NCBI GenBank assembly: GCA_001898405.1
Contig: MKTW01000010.1
Span: forward strand, 44,395 to 108,394
Direction: 5' to 3'
Source: Sphingobacteriales bacterium 44-61
GTDB taxonomy: Bacteria > Bacteroidota > Bacteroidia > Chitinophagales > Chitinophagaceae
DNA: 64,000 nt
How positions within the stretch are numbered: the first letter of the stretch is position 1; each line of letters opens with the position of its first letter. Made by a program: the position numbers and the translations under genes. The notes below the pieces were generated by a model, which searched no databases, was not told where the DNA came from, and was given only the letters and a program-made list of their open reading frames with translations. Shown here piece after piece: positions 1-8,586 of the stretch.

Positions 1-1
1 G

Positions 2-1282
2 GAGCTGATCGAAAAAAAACAAAAGCTTGCAGTTATCGGTTTGGGATATGTAGGTTTGCCTATTGCGTTAGAGTTTGCCCGTAAATTATCCGTTATCGGT
101 TTTGATATCAATGCTAAAAGAATAGCCCTGATGAAACAGGGCATTGATCCAAGCAATGAACTGGAGAAAGAAGCTTTTGAAGGCTGTGATATCACTTTCA
201 CCGACTCGCTTGATGTGCTGAAGGAAGCTACTTTTTACATTGTAGCTGTACCTACACCGGTTGATGAACATAAAGTGCCAGACCTGATTCCGGTGCTGCG
301 TGCTTCCGAAACGATCGGTAAAGTGATCAAGAAGGGGGATTATGTGGTCTTTGAATCTACAGTATATCCGGGCTGTACGGAAGAAGACTGCCTGCCGGTA
401 ATGGAGAAATTGTCAGGCCTGAAAAATGTGAAGGATTTTAAACTGGGTTATTCCCCGGAACGGATCAATCCCGGCGATAAAAATCATACTCTTGCTTCCA
501 TAGTGAAAGTGGTTTCTGGTTGTGATGAAGAATCACTGAACACTATTGCAAAAGTATATGAACTGGTGGTGAAGGCAGGCGTTCATAAAGCATCCTCCAT
601 TAAAGTAGCAGAAGCCGCCAAGATCATTGAGAACACGCAGCGTGACCTCAACATCGCTTTAATGAATGAGCTGTCTATTATTTTCAATAAAATGAACATC
701 AACACATTTGAAGTACTGGAAGCTGCCGGCACCAAATGGAATTTCCTGAAATTTCAACCAGGTTTGGTTGGCGGGCATTGCATCGGTGTTGATCCGTATT
801 ATCTCACGCATAAGGCCAATGAACTGGGGTATAAATCCCAGGTGATCCTTGCAGGCCGCACCATTAATGATGATATGGCTAATTATGTGGCCAGGAATAT
901 TGTGCAGCATATTATCAAAACAGTGGGCAATGTAAAAGACGCTAAGGTGCTGGTGAAAGGTGCAACATTCAAGGAAAACGTGAGTGATATCCGGAATTCA
1001 AAAGTGGCGGATGTAGTTAAAGCATTGCAGGCTTTTTATGTAAATGTTGATGTGGAAGATCCATATGCAGATTCTGAGGAGCTGCATCACGAATACGGAT
1101 TTCATCTTGCATCATCTATTGGCAGCAGCTATGATGCTGTTATTGTAACCGTTCCGCACGCAGAGTATAATGAACTGAATGATGATTATTTTACCAGCAT
1201 CACCCAGCCCCATGGGTTGATCGCTGACCTGAAAGGTATCTATAGAAATAAGATCACTAACAGAACATACTGGAGTTTATAA
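2..1282 (+). CDS. Nucleotide-sugar 6-dehydrogenase (TviB/WbpO type), 5' truncated
   Basis: Likely oxidises a UDP-N-acetylhexosamine to the uronic acid for surface polysaccharide synthesis in the cytoplasm. The reading frame is open from the first bases of the window, so the true start lies upstream. The Rossmann motif GLGYVGLP appears within the first 20 residues, and a TTG at position 41 falls inside this motif and cannot be the start. Further on are the ESTVYPG stretch, the central KxxxN helix region (AEAAKIIENTQRD) and the catalytic-cysteine motif GGHCIGVDPYYL, all typical of the UDP-glucose/UDP-ManNAc dehydrogenase superfamily. The TviB/WbpO (UDP-GlcNAc/GalNAc) branch is favoured by overall look only. 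rfbC follows after 2 bp, so it belongs to a capsule or O-antigen type cluster that continues to the left. Confidence 0.9.
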   Translation, partial: ELIEKKQKLAVIGLGYVGLPIALEFARKLSVIGFDINAKRIALMKQGIDPSNELEKEAFEGCDITFTDSLDVLKEATFYIVAVPTPVDEHKVPDLIPVLRASETIGKVIKKGDYVVFESTVYPGCTEEDCLPVMEKLSGLKNVKDFKLGYSPERINPGDKNHTLASIVKVVSGCDEESLNTIAKVYELVVKAGVHKASSIKVAEAAKIIENTQRDLNIALMNELSIIFNKMNINTFEVLEAAGTKWNFLKFQPGLVGGHCIGVDPYYLTHKANELGYKSQVILAGRTINDDMANYVARNIVQHIIKTVGNVKDAKVLVKGATFKENVSDIRNSKVADVVKALQAFYVNVDVEDPYADSEELHHEYGFHLASSIGSSYDAVIVTVPHAEYNELNDDYFTSITQPHGLIADLKGIYRNKITNRTYWSL

Positions 1283-1284
1283 TT

Positions 1285-1845
1285 ATGCCACTTATTGCCA
1301 CCGGAATAGACGGCTTATGGGTTTTCGAACCTAAAGTGTTTGAAGACAGCCGTGGATATTTTTTTGAAGCATATAATGCCCAGGTATTTCAGCAGGAAGG
1401 GATTAACTATCAATTTGTGCAAGACAATCAATCCTTGTCCTGCTATGGAGTGATAAGAGGATTGCATTACCAGTCCGAGCCACATTCGCAAACAAAGCTC
1501 GTAAGGGTTTTGGCAGGGAAAATACTTGATGTGGCAGTAGATATCCGGAAAGGATCCCCTACTTATGGAAAAGTTTTTTCAATAGAGCTATCTGGCGAGA
1601 ATAAAAAACAATTGCTGATACCGAAAGGCTTTGCTCATGGATTTTCCGTATTGAGTGAAAAGGCTGAAGTGTTTTACAAATGCGATTCGTTTTATAATAA
1701 AGCCAGCGATGGAGGTATATATTATGCCGATCCTGTATTGGCGATCGACTGGCAGGTGCCGCCCGACAAAGCGATCGTTTCAGACAAGGACCAGCAATTA
1801 CCCTTTTTAGCCGATAGTCAGCATAATTTTCATTTTAAAGGATAA
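1285..1845 (+). CDS. rfbC: dTDP-4-dehydrorhamnose 3,5-epimerase
   Basis: Cytoplasmic epimerase that converts dTDP-4-keto-6-deoxyglucose to dTDP-4-keto-L-rhamnose, the third step of dTDP-L-rhamnose synthesis. At 186 residues it has the usual family length. The N-terminal signature with DSRGYFFE, the strand QDNQSLSCYGVIRGLHYQ (containing the catalytic-region HYQ) and the cupin segment IPKGFAHGFSVLSE are diagnostic. It lies 2 bp after the dehydrogenase gene, and its stop codon overlaps the rfbD start by one base, so the three genes are almost certainly one transcript. rfbA and rfbB are not in the window and presumably lie upstream or elsewhere. Confidence 0.95.
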   Translation: MPLIATGIDGLWVFEPKVFEDSRGYFFEAYNAQVFQQEGINYQFVQDNQSLSCYGVIRGLHYQSEPHSQTKLVRVLAGKILDVAVDIRKGSPTYGKVFSIELSGENKKQLLIPKGFAHGFSVLSEKAEVFYKCDSFYNKASDGGIYYADPVLAIDWQVPPDKAIVSDKDQQLPFLADSQHNFHFKG

Positions 1846-2705
1846 TGGTTGTAAAGCAAAAAATACTGGTTACCGGTGCCAATGGTCAATTGGGAAAAGA
1901 ATTGCAGGAACTCTCCGATGAATTCCTGGTGTTTGATTTTATTTTCCTTTCAAGAGAAGAACTGTCTATTCATGATGCAGAATCCGTGAAGCAGGCGTTT
2001 AAAAAATATGCACCTCAGTATTGCATTAACTGTGCTGCTTACACAGCCGTAGACAAAGCAGAAACGGACCAGGAAAATGCTTTTCTTATAAATGGTGAAG
2101 CAACCGGAGTGCTGGCATCAGCCTGCAAAGAATATAATACGCGCTTTATTCATATCTCTACTGATTATGTTTTTGACGGGAAAGCAACTGCTCCCTACAA
2201 AACGGATGCAGCAACAAATCCTCAAAGCATATATGGTGAATCAAAGTTGCTGGGAGAACAAAAAGCCATTGCCTGTAATGATCAAACGGTGATCATACGC
2301 ACTTCCTGGGTATATTCAGCATTTGGAAAGAATTTTGTAAAGACCATGCTTCGCCTGATGAGTGAGAAAACGGAGATCAATGTAGTGAATGACCAGGTAG
2401 GTTCGCCTACTTATGCCGCAGATCTGGCAAAAGCAATACTGAGTATTGTTTCTTCGGGTAACTGGTACCCCGGTATTTATCATTTCAGCAATAAAGGCGT
2501 GATCAGTTGGTATGATTTCGCTGTTGCGATAAAGGAATTGTCCGGTAGCCATTGCACCGTCAATCCTATCCCCAGTTCGGCTTATCCCACACCGGCCAGG
2601 CGGCCTTTCTATTCGGTGATGGATACTTCCCGCATTGTTGAAGTGTATGGTATTGAACCGGAAGACTGGAAGAGTAGTCTGGTTAAATGTCTGAAAAGAT
2701 TATAG
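1845..2705 (+). CDS. rfbD: dTDP-4-dehydrorhamnose reductase
   Basis: NAD(P)H-dependent reductase making dTDP-L-rhamnose, the last step of the pathway. It has an N-terminal Rossmann motif TGANGQLGKEL (about residues 10-20), the NCAAYTAVDKAE segment, the short-chain-dehydrogenase YxxxK motif within YGESKLLGE and the family sequence STDYVFDG. Length (286) is normal. The ATG shares one base with the rfbC stop (TAATG), indicating translational coupling. Its 3' end overlaps the convergent AraC-family gene by 6 bp and leaves no room for a dedicated terminator, so the two convergent transcripts must run into each other or end inside the opposing gene. Confidence 0.95.
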   Translation: MVVKQKILVTGANGQLGKELQELSDEFLVFDFIFLSREELSIHDAESVKQAFKKYAPQYCINCAAYTAVDKAETDQENAFLINGEATGVLASACKEYNTRFIHISTDYVFDGKATAPYKTDAATNPQSIYGESKLLGEQKAIACNDQTVIIRTSWVYSAFGKNFVKTMLRLMSEKTEINVVNDQVGSPTYAADLAKAILSIVSSGNWYPGIYHFSNKGVISWYDFAVAIKELSGSHCTVNPIPSSAYPTPARRPFYSVMDTSRIVEVYGIEPEDWKSSLVKCLKRL

Positions 2706-3593
2706 TCTTTTTATTGCTCTCCGTTTATACTCTCCCGGGCTCATGCCTTTGAATTTCCTGAACACTGTTGCAAAATATTGCTGATTCTGAAATCCTGTTT
2801 CAAATGCTACGTCGGCAATGGAATGCTTTGATCTTTCAAGCAGCAGACAGGCGTTTTTAATTTTATATTTTAACACATAATCCAGCGGAGTAGTGCCTGT
2901 ATCTTCTTTGAACCATGCTTTGAAACGGGACAGGGATAGGCCGACGAGGTTAGCCAACTCCTGCAACACCACCGGTTCATCAAGATGATCTTTAATGAAC
3001 AGATCTATTTTTTCCATTCTCCCGGTTTGACGCAATAAGGCAGGTGTTTGCGATGCCCGGATCACTTCCAGCAAAAAATCAGCGATCGAATGTTGGAGCC
3101 GGATATGCCGCAACAGGTTTTTGGATTGGGTATATGCACGGAATATATTTTCCAGTTTTATTTTCATGGATGTGTTTCCCCTGAAATGACGGGGTAATTG
3201 TAACAGTTGCCTATACCACTCCCTGGCCAGTTCATTTTCAAATTGCAGGAAGGGTATTGGCTTTTTTGTTTTGGGTATGTGGATAATGATCCAGTAGAGC
3301 TCACCTTTTTCTTCCGGATACTTGCCTGTACCATGCAACTCTCCGGGATAAGTTACAAATAACTCACTGCCTTTGATCCGGTATAATGTATCGTTTACTT
3401 CGTACACCTGTTCTCCTTTACTGCAAAAACATATTTCCAGCATTTGCCCGTGGGAATGTGGGGCCAGCCTGGCATGGGCCTTTTTGTAATTATACTTGCC
3501 CAAAACCATAATATCTTTCCAGCCTGATTTTCTGAAATCAAGAATATTCCTTTCCCGGGTAGCACCAGTTTTAATTGCTGTTCTTTTTTTCAT
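2700..3593 (-). CDS. AraC-family transcriptional regulator
   Basis: A 297-residue regulator with an N-terminal cupin-like sensing domain (about residues 30-110, including HSHGQMLEICFCSKGEQVYEV cut here to its core, with the PHSH metal/sugar-binding type strand) and a C-terminal double helix-turn-helix (about 195-293). The second HTH carries the AraC signature: IADVAFETGFQNQQYFATVF then a KGMSPGEYKR end. It is divergent from the PhyH gene at 3677, with an 83-bp shared promoter region, and opens the carbohydrate locus. It probably senses a sugar and controls the dioxygenase or wider locus genes. That target assignment is inference from position only. Confidence 0.9.
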   Translation of the reverse strand: MKKRTAIKTGATRERNILDFRKSGWKDIMVLGKYNYKKAHARLAPHSHGQMLEICFCSKGEQVYEVNDTLYRIKGSELFVTYPGELHGTGKYPEEKGELYWIIIHIPKTKKPIPFLQFENELAREWYRQLLQLPRHFRGNTSMKIKLENIFRAYTQSKNLLRHIRLQHSIADFLLEVIRASQTPALLRQTGRMEKIDLFIKDHLDEPVVLQELANLVGLSLSRFKAWFKEDTGTTPLDYVLKYKIKNACLLLERSKHSIADVAFETGFQNQQYFATVFRKFKGMSPGEYKRRAIKRL

Positions 3594-3619
3594 GTATAAA
3601 ATAGTACTGGGGTATAATA

Positions 3620-3654
3620 TTGAAATATTTCCTGAAGATACAATCTTAGCTTTG
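3620..3654 (+). promoter_or_regulatory. Candidate Bacteroidota promoter for the PhyH gene
   Basis: TAGCTTTG at 3647-3654 fits the Bacteroidota -7 consensus TAnnTTTG. A TTG lies at 3620-3622, 24 bp upstream, one base beyond the usual 17-23 bp. The ATG of the downstream gene is 22 bp beyond the box. It sits in the divergent region shared with the AraC-family gene. Confidence 0.5.
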
Positions 3655-3676
3655 AAGAGGTCAAAAACAAATACAC

Positions 3677-4438
3677 ATGAATATTAGCCAGCAACAAGTA
3701 GAATTTTTCAACCGCAACGGATATGTGGTAGTGGAAAACATTCTTTTGCCTGAAGAGATTAATTACTACCGCAACGTGTATGAAGATTTCCTTGAAAATA
3801 AAATTGATGCTTCGAGGTTCCGCTCCGACCTGGGTGGATTTGCTGAAGGCGATAAACCCCCTGCAGCCAAAGAACGTATTACACAGATCATGCTCCCTTC
3901 CCGCCTGATGCCGGAACTGCTGGAAAAATCATTGCATAAAAAAACAAGGATGGTGGCCCGGCAATTATTGGGTGATGATATGGCCCTTGATTTTGATATG
4001 CTGATCGATAAAGCACCTTATTCCAATACTCCCACGCCATGGCATCAGGACTGTGCTTATTGGATCAGCATGCCGGATATAAGAGCAGCCAGTTGCTGGG
4101 TAGCCCTGGATGATGCAGTGAAAGACAATGGGTGTATGTGGTATGTGCCAGGTTCGCATCTGCTGCCAGTGCGCACGCACAGGCCTGCCGGTAAAGGAGG
4201 TGGAGCACTGGAATGCGATGCTGAAGAAGCAGAAGGAACAGCAGTGGAAATAAAAGCAGGTTCCTGTGTATGGCACCATGGCGGCACATTGCATTATAGC
4301 CGGGGTAACAGCACCGATAAAAGAAGAAGGGCTTTCATCAATAATTTCCGGCCAGAAGAAATGATCCGTTTCGAACGTGAACAGGGATTTGACCATACAG
4401 GAGAACGGAATGTCAGGAACGATAATGCTAAAAACTAA
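3677..4438 (+). CDS. Phytanoyl-CoA dioxygenase (PhyH) family protein
   Basis: Predicted non-haem Fe(II)/2-oxoglutarate-dependent oxygenase of 253 residues. The metal-binding HxD is visible as H123-x-D125 in PTPWHQDCAYW, and the distal histidine is probably H206 in GTLHYSRGN. An arginine near 217-218 (RRRAF) would bind the 2-oxoglutarate carboxylate. The NGCMWYVPGSH segment is typical of the family. No signal peptide is present, so it is cytoplasmic. Substrate unknown: PhyH relatives near sugar genes may hydroxylate or demethylate unusual sugars or carry out unrelated chemistry. A second, distinct PhyH protein lies at 22460 in the same locus. Confidence 0.85.
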   Translation: MNISQQQVEFFNRNGYVVVENILLPEEINYYRNVYEDFLENKIDASRFRSDLGGFAEGDKPPAAKERITQIMLPSRLMPELLEKSLHKKTRMVARQLLGDDMALDFDMLIDKAPYSNTPTPWHQDCAYWISMPDIRAASCWVALDDAVKDNGCMWYVPGSHLLPVRTHRPAGKGGGALECDAEEAEGTAVEIKAGSCVWHHGGTLHYSRGNSTDKRRRAFINNFRPEEMIRFEREQGFDHTGERNVRNDNAKN

Positions 4439-4497
4439 TGGTAAATTATTATTTATAGTATTGTGACTGAGACATGCTTGCTAAGGTTTATAAGCTC

Positions 4498-4531
4498 AAT
4501 CTATAAAAGTGCATGATTATTTTTATAGATT
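4498..4531. promoter_or_regulatory. 11-bp inverted repeat at the LacI gene promoter
   Basis: AATCTATAAAA (4498-4508) and its exact reverse complement TTTTATAGATT (4521-4531) flank a 12-bp spacer. The right arm overlaps TAGATTTG (4526-4533), which fits the Bacteroidota -7 box. The site ends 23 bp before the start of the LacI-family gene, so it is well placed to be an operator, possibly autoregulatory. No matching TTG was found at normal -33 spacing. The A/T-rich composition makes chance occurrence a real alternative. Confidence 0.4.
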
Positions 4532-4554
4532 TGTTTAAATAGCAGTAAGCCTTT

Positions 4555-5628
4555 ATGAAGAAAAGTACAGATAAATCGGCCAGTGGTGTAAAGGAAATAG
4601 CCAGGTTGGCCAAAGTATCCATTGCGACAGTTGACAGGGTAATCCATAACAGGGAAGGAGTTTCAGAGAAGACGAAGAGTAAGATACAAGCTATCATTCA
4701 GAAATTGAATTATCAGCCGAATGTATTGGCAAGAAGGCTGGCGCTGGCTTCGCGTGGCACTATCCGGCTGGCAGTATTGCTGCCGAATATTTCCGGCGAA
4801 ACAGAATTCTGGCAGGCTCCGCTGGATGGTGTGAACCAGGCAGAAAATGAGATAAAGCAATATGGCATCGAGATAGAACGGTTTTTCTTTGATCAGAATG
4901 ATGAAGCTTCTTTCGATAAGCAGGTTAAAAAGATCATCCGGTTAAAACCAGACGGGATATTGTTTACACCAACATTCCCGGAAGAATCCATCCGGCTGAC
5001 GGAAGACTGCCAGAAAGCTGGCATACCTTATGTAATGATCAACTCCGATATACCAGGGCATGATTCCATGTGCTATATCGGTGCTGAAATATTTCGTAGC
5101 GGTTATCTTGCCGGGCAATTGGTCAATTACTGCATTGAAAAGGATCAACAAGTGCTGGTGGTAAAGATCGCCCGTGAGATCGATAACAACTATGCCATCC
5201 TGCGGAAAGAAGACGGGTTCAGGGCTTACTTTTCAGATAATAATATCCAGAATAAGATCCTGACCCTTGATTCGAAACAAACAGACTATGCAGCTGTTTC
5301 ACGCAAGCTGGACCAGTTGATCAGAAAAGAAAAAGCTATCGGCGCTGTGTTTGTGACCAATTCACGCGTGTCGGTAGTAGCGAAATACCTGCAGAAAGCA
5401 GGACTGGAAGATATTCTTTTGCTGGGGTATGATTTTACGAAAGACAATGTGGATTATCTGAAAGCCGGCTCAATTGATTTTCTTATTTGTGAAAAACCAC
5501 AGGAACAGGGATACCGGGGAGTAATGACACTCTTCCAACATCTTGTTTATTCCAATATTATAGAGAAAAACTACCTTATGCCTATTGATATTATTACAAA
5601 AGAGAACTATCAGTTTTATAGAAACTGA
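4555..5628 (+). CDS. LacI-family transcriptional regulator
   Basis: A 357-residue repressor-like protein. The N-terminal HTH (residues about 11-35) reads GVKEIARLAKVSIATVDRVI, followed by the hinge helix YQPNVLARRLA typical of LacI/GalR proteins. A periplasmic-binding-protein-like effector domain fills residues 70-355 (for example PDGILFTPTFPEESI and GAVFVTNSRVSVVAKYL). The fold variant with TVDRVIHNR is common among Bacteroidota regulators of sugar loci. It precedes the lyase-like gene by 17 bp and is probably co-transcribed with it. Candidate targets are the LacI-like palindromes at 7594-7610, 14731-14754 and 31759-31780; the link is inference. Confidence 0.92.
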   Translation: MKKSTDKSASGVKEIARLAKVSIATVDRVIHNREGVSEKTKSKIQAIIQKLNYQPNVLARRLALASRGTIRLAVLLPNISGETEFWQAPLDGVNQAENEIKQYGIEIERFFFDQNDEASFDKQVKKIIRLKPDGILFTPTFPEESIRLTEDCQKAGIPYVMINSDIPGHDSMCYIGAEIFRSGYLAGQLVNYCIEKDQQVLVVKIAREIDNNYAILRKEDGFRAYFSDNNIQNKILTLDSKQTDYAAVSRKLDQLIRKEKAIGAVFVTNSRVSVVAKYLQKAGLEDILLLGYDFTKDNVDYLKAGSIDFLICEKPQEQGYRGVMTLFQHLVYSNIIEKNYLMPIDIITKENYQFYRN

Positions 5629-5645
5629 TCAACAAATGCTATGTC

Positions 5646-7556
5646 ATGGGCGATCTACAAAGGTTAAAGAGAATAATTTCAATTCATACAATCTGTCTCT
5701 TTCTGGGCATTTCATTAGCGGCTTTTTCTCAACCGCTTATTGCTCAAACAATCCAGTTAAAAAAGGAATACGGAGCCACTGTTGTATCACTCTCCGGAGC
5801 TTTGATGAAAAGGCAGATGGCGAATACCACTGATCCTGATTTTGGAGGGATCTGGTGTGAGCATTGCCACGTGTGGCATACCCGCGCTGCCGAAGCTGTT
5901 TATCCCTTTACCATTTCTTATTTTATTACTAAAGATGAACGCTATCTCGCTGCTGCTAAGAATACAGCTGCCTGGTTGATCAGGCAACAGCAATCCAACG
6001 GAAGTTGGAAAGAAACACCTGAAGAATGGACAGGCACTACAACAGACCAGTTGCTGATGCTATTGCTATCATACGAAAAACTGGAAGGGAAACTGACTGA
6101 TGCAGAGAAAAGGAACTGGCAACAGGCAATGCGAAATGCGGCCAACTACCTGAATGCTGTGATGAAACCGGAATTTGCCAGCATCAATTATGTAGCCACA
6201 ACCACAGCCACCCTGGCGAAAGCAGGCATTGTATTGCAGGATGCATCCTATACCAGCAAAGCAAGGATACTGGCGAGAAGGACGATCAGTAAAATAGATG
6301 AAGACGGATTCCTGAATGGGGAAGGAGGTAAAAGCCATGGAAATAAAATGGGGATCGATCTTGGTTATAACATGGAAATGTCTTTATGGGGATTGGGTTT
6401 GTATGCAAAACTCACTGCCGATACGCTTGTATATGCACAGGTGAAAAAGGCATTGCAAAGCCATTTATATTTTATTTATCCCGATGGCTCACTGGATGCT
6501 TCCTGGGGTATACGTTCCAATAAATGGACCGCTTACGGAAGCGCCACTTCCGATGGTTGCCAGGTATTGTTCAGCCTGCTGGCAGATGAAGATCCCCGTT
6601 ATGCAACGGCTTCTTATCGCAACCTGCAATATCTGCGAAGCAATCTTACCGGAGACCTGTTGGGCTATGGTCCCCAGTATGCAGAACTGTTTAACAGACC
6701 TCCCTGCATCTATCCCAGTTTTGCCAAAGCCAAGAACCTCGCCATGGCTTATGAGTTTGAAACAAAGAATGAGCGGGAGATGAAACCCATGCCTGCGGAT
6801 AAGGAAGGATGGATGAAATTGTTCCCCACGCTGGATCTGGTGCAGGTGCGGACAAAAAACTTTATGGCAACCATTACCGGTTACCGTTACAAAGACCAGG
6901 CTGCGGGTTCAAAAGGGAAATACATGTTCCGGCCCGATGGCGGTGCCATCAGCCATTTATGGGCAAAGGGCCACGGGTTTTTACAGGCATCCAGTCCCAC
7001 CATATACACAAGACCTGAACCAATGAGCTTTCCTGAAGCTCCGGGTGTGGTGCCATTAACTCCAAGGATCGAGTACACAGACACAGCAGGATACTTTACC
7101 AATCTTTTTGAATTCGACAGCCGTTTGCAAGTGGAAACACCAAAGAAAAACCAATACCTGGTTAAAGTAGCGGGTGAGTTGAAAGATAAGAACTGGCTTA
7201 CAGGTGGAGTGGGATACAGGATGGAATATCTTTTTACGGATAGTTTCCTGCAAAAGACCGTTGAGCTGATCTATCATGATGCATGGCCTGCAGTGCAGAT
7301 CATTGAACCTTTTGTGTTGGACAAAGGAATGGTAGTGGAAAAAAGAGATGAGCGCTCTGCCATACTGAAAGCAGGAGGAAAGAAATGGTTGTTCACCCTT
7401 GTTTCAGGCAATGCGAAACTGCTGGCAGGTGAAAATGCTGCCAATTACTGGGCACCTTATCCGGCTTTCAAAGCGTATCCGCTGGTATGGGAAATAGCAC
7501 CGGGAAAAGTGGACCAGCCGGGTAAAATCACCTACCGGTTAACGCGTCTGAACTGA
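5646..7556 (+). CDS. Secreted alpha-toroid/beta-sandwich protein, putative polysaccharide lyase or heparinase-like
   Basis: A 636-residue exported protein. A hydrophobic segment at about residues 14-30 looks like a signal peptide ending near FSQPLIAQT. The N-terminal half is helical with repeated aromatic/acidic helix pairs (about 60-350), including the INYVATTTATLAKAG helix and the segment LGYNMEMSLWGLGLYA. The C-terminal half (about 400-635) is predicted beta, with repeated strands. This toroid plus beta-sandwich order is that of heparinase II/III and related uronate lyases, but no diagnostic catalytic motif could be confirmed, so the family is tentative. It sits just after the LacI-family gene and before GH28-like and GH105-like genes, which fits a role in cleaving uronic-acid-containing glycan in the periplasm or outside the cell. 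Confidence 0.5.
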   Translation: MGDLQRLKRIISIHTICLFLGISLAAFSQPLIAQTIQLKKEYGATVVSLSGALMKRQMANTTDPDFGGIWCEHCHVWHTRAAEAVYPFTISYFITKDERYLAAAKNTAAWLIRQQQSNGSWKETPEEWTGTTTDQLLMLLLSYEKLEGKLTDAEKRNWQQAMRNAANYLNAVMKPEFASINYVATTTATLAKAGIVLQDASYTSKARILARRTISKIDEDGFLNGEGGKSHGNKMGIDLGYNMEMSLWGLGLYAKLTADTLVYAQVKKALQSHLYFIYPDGSLDASWGIRSNKWTAYGSATSDGCQVLFSLLADEDPRYATASYRNLQYLRSNLTGDLLGYGPQYAELFNRPPCIYPSFAKAKNLAMAYEFETKNEREMKPMPADKEGWMKLFPTLDLVQVRTKNFMATITGYRYKDQAAGSKGKYMFRPDGGAISHLWAKGHGFLQASSPTIYTRPEPMSFPEAPGVVPLTPRIEYTDTAGYFTNLFEFDSRLQVETPKKNQYLVKVAGELKDKNWLTGGVGYRMEYLFTDSFLQKTVELIYHDAWPAVQIIEPFVLDKGMVVEKRDERSAILKAGGKKWLFTLVSGNAKLLAGENAANYWAPYPAFKAYPLVWEIAPGKVDQPGKITYRLTRLN

Positions 7557-7593
7557 GAAAGAAATGTGAAATATTTTTTTTAACCCATAAATC

Positions 7594-7610
7594 GTGTACG
7601 TACCCGGAAA
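7594..7610 (+). promoter_or_regulatory. Candidate operator half-site shared with the site at 14731
   Basis: The stretch GTGTACGTACCCGGAAA contains the central palindrome GTACGTAC and the 13-mer ACGTACCCGGAAA (7598-7610). The same 13-mer occurs, in reverse orientation, in the palindromic site at 14731-14754. It lies 43 bp upstream of the isomerase gene at 7653. A central CG in a palindrome is typical of LacI-family operators, so the LacI-family protein encoded at 4555 is the natural candidate. Confidence 0.45.
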
Positions 7611-7652
7611 AATCCCTATTTTCGGTTTTGTCAATTGCTCAATTAAAGCTGT

Positions 7653-8585
7653 ATGAATATGGGACCATATACCCGGCAGATCACTTGTGCTTATTTATAC
7701 CCGATCACATTATATGGCTATCCTCCGGATATACAGGATACGGTAAAGCATATTGAAGAAATGGCTGCTATGGGTTTCCGCTCTATAGAGCTGGAAGGGA
7801 TCGGACCTTCCAATATTCAGTATCTTTATCAGCATCAGGAAATAATTGGTGAAGCACTGGCCAGATATGATTGTTCCTTACCTGTTCTTTGTCTGGTGTT
7901 GCCGCAATTAGGAGCTGCTGACAGTGCCCGGCGGAATGAAAGCCTGGAGTGTTTCGAAATGGGATGTGAAGTAGCAAAGAAACTTGGTGCAGCAGGTGTG
8001 CTCGACAATGGACCGCTGCTTCCTTTGGAATATCCGGGCAACGCTCCCATACTCCGGCATTACTCAGAAGACCTGTTGAACAATCTCGGACTGCCTGCCG
8101 GTTTTATATGGAACGATTACCAGGCCAGCCTGGTTAACACCTTCCGCAAAGCATGCAATATCGCAGCAAAATATCAACTCATTTATCATTTACATCCCTG
8201 TGAGGGAAGCCTTATCACCAGCGCAGATTCATTCCTGAATTTTGCTGATGCCGTGAACAGTTCCAACCTGTTTTTTAACATGGACACTGCCAACCAGTTT
8301 TATTTCAGGGATAATCTTCCTTTAAGCGTATTACGTGTTGCAGAAAAGATCAGTTATATCCATATATCCGATAATAGTGGGAGCAGGGTGGAGCACCTGG
8401 TGCCGGGCGATGGAAATATTTACTGGAATAGTTTTTTTGAAGCACTGCGGGCAATTAACTTCAAAGGGAATTTCGGCATTGATGTAGGCGGTGCTGAAAC
8501 AGGGATCAGGGATATGGAAACAGCCTATCTGCGCACGGCAAAATGGTTGCAGGAAAATATTAACAAATACTCACTAAATCAGTAA
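7653..8585 (+). CDS. Sugar phosphate isomerase/epimerase (xylose isomerase-like TIM barrel)
   Basis: A 310-residue protein of the AP-endonuclease-2/xylose-isomerase-like superfamily. Features are an N-terminal strand leading to MAAMGFRSIELEGIG, the YHLHPCEGS segment with likely metal-binding His/Glu, the NMDTANQF strand with Asp, and a terminal ISYIHISDNSG followed by HLVPGDGNIYW, the usual HxxD and GxGxxxW signature. No signal peptide, so cytoplasmic. The exact sugar is unknown. One base separates its stop from the GH28-like gene, indicating an operon that continues to about 14.7 kb. The upstream 96-bp gap holds a candidate operator, so a promoter may lie there. Confidence 0.8.
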   Translation: MNMGPYTRQITCAYLYPITLYGYPPDIQDTVKHIEEMAAMGFRSIELEGIGPSNIQYLYQHQEIIGEALARYDCSLPVLCLVLPQLGAADSARRNESLECFEMGCEVAKKLGAAGVLDNGPLLPLEYPGNAPILRHYSEDLLNNLGLPAGFIWNDYQASLVNTFRKACNIAAKYQLIYHLHPCEGSLITSADSFLNFADAVNSSNLFFNMDTANQFYFRDNLPLSVLRVAEKISYIHISDNSGSRVEHLVPGDGNIYWNSFFEALRAINFKGNFGIDVGGAETGIRDMETAYLRTAKWLQENINKYSLNQ

Positions 8586-8586
8586 C

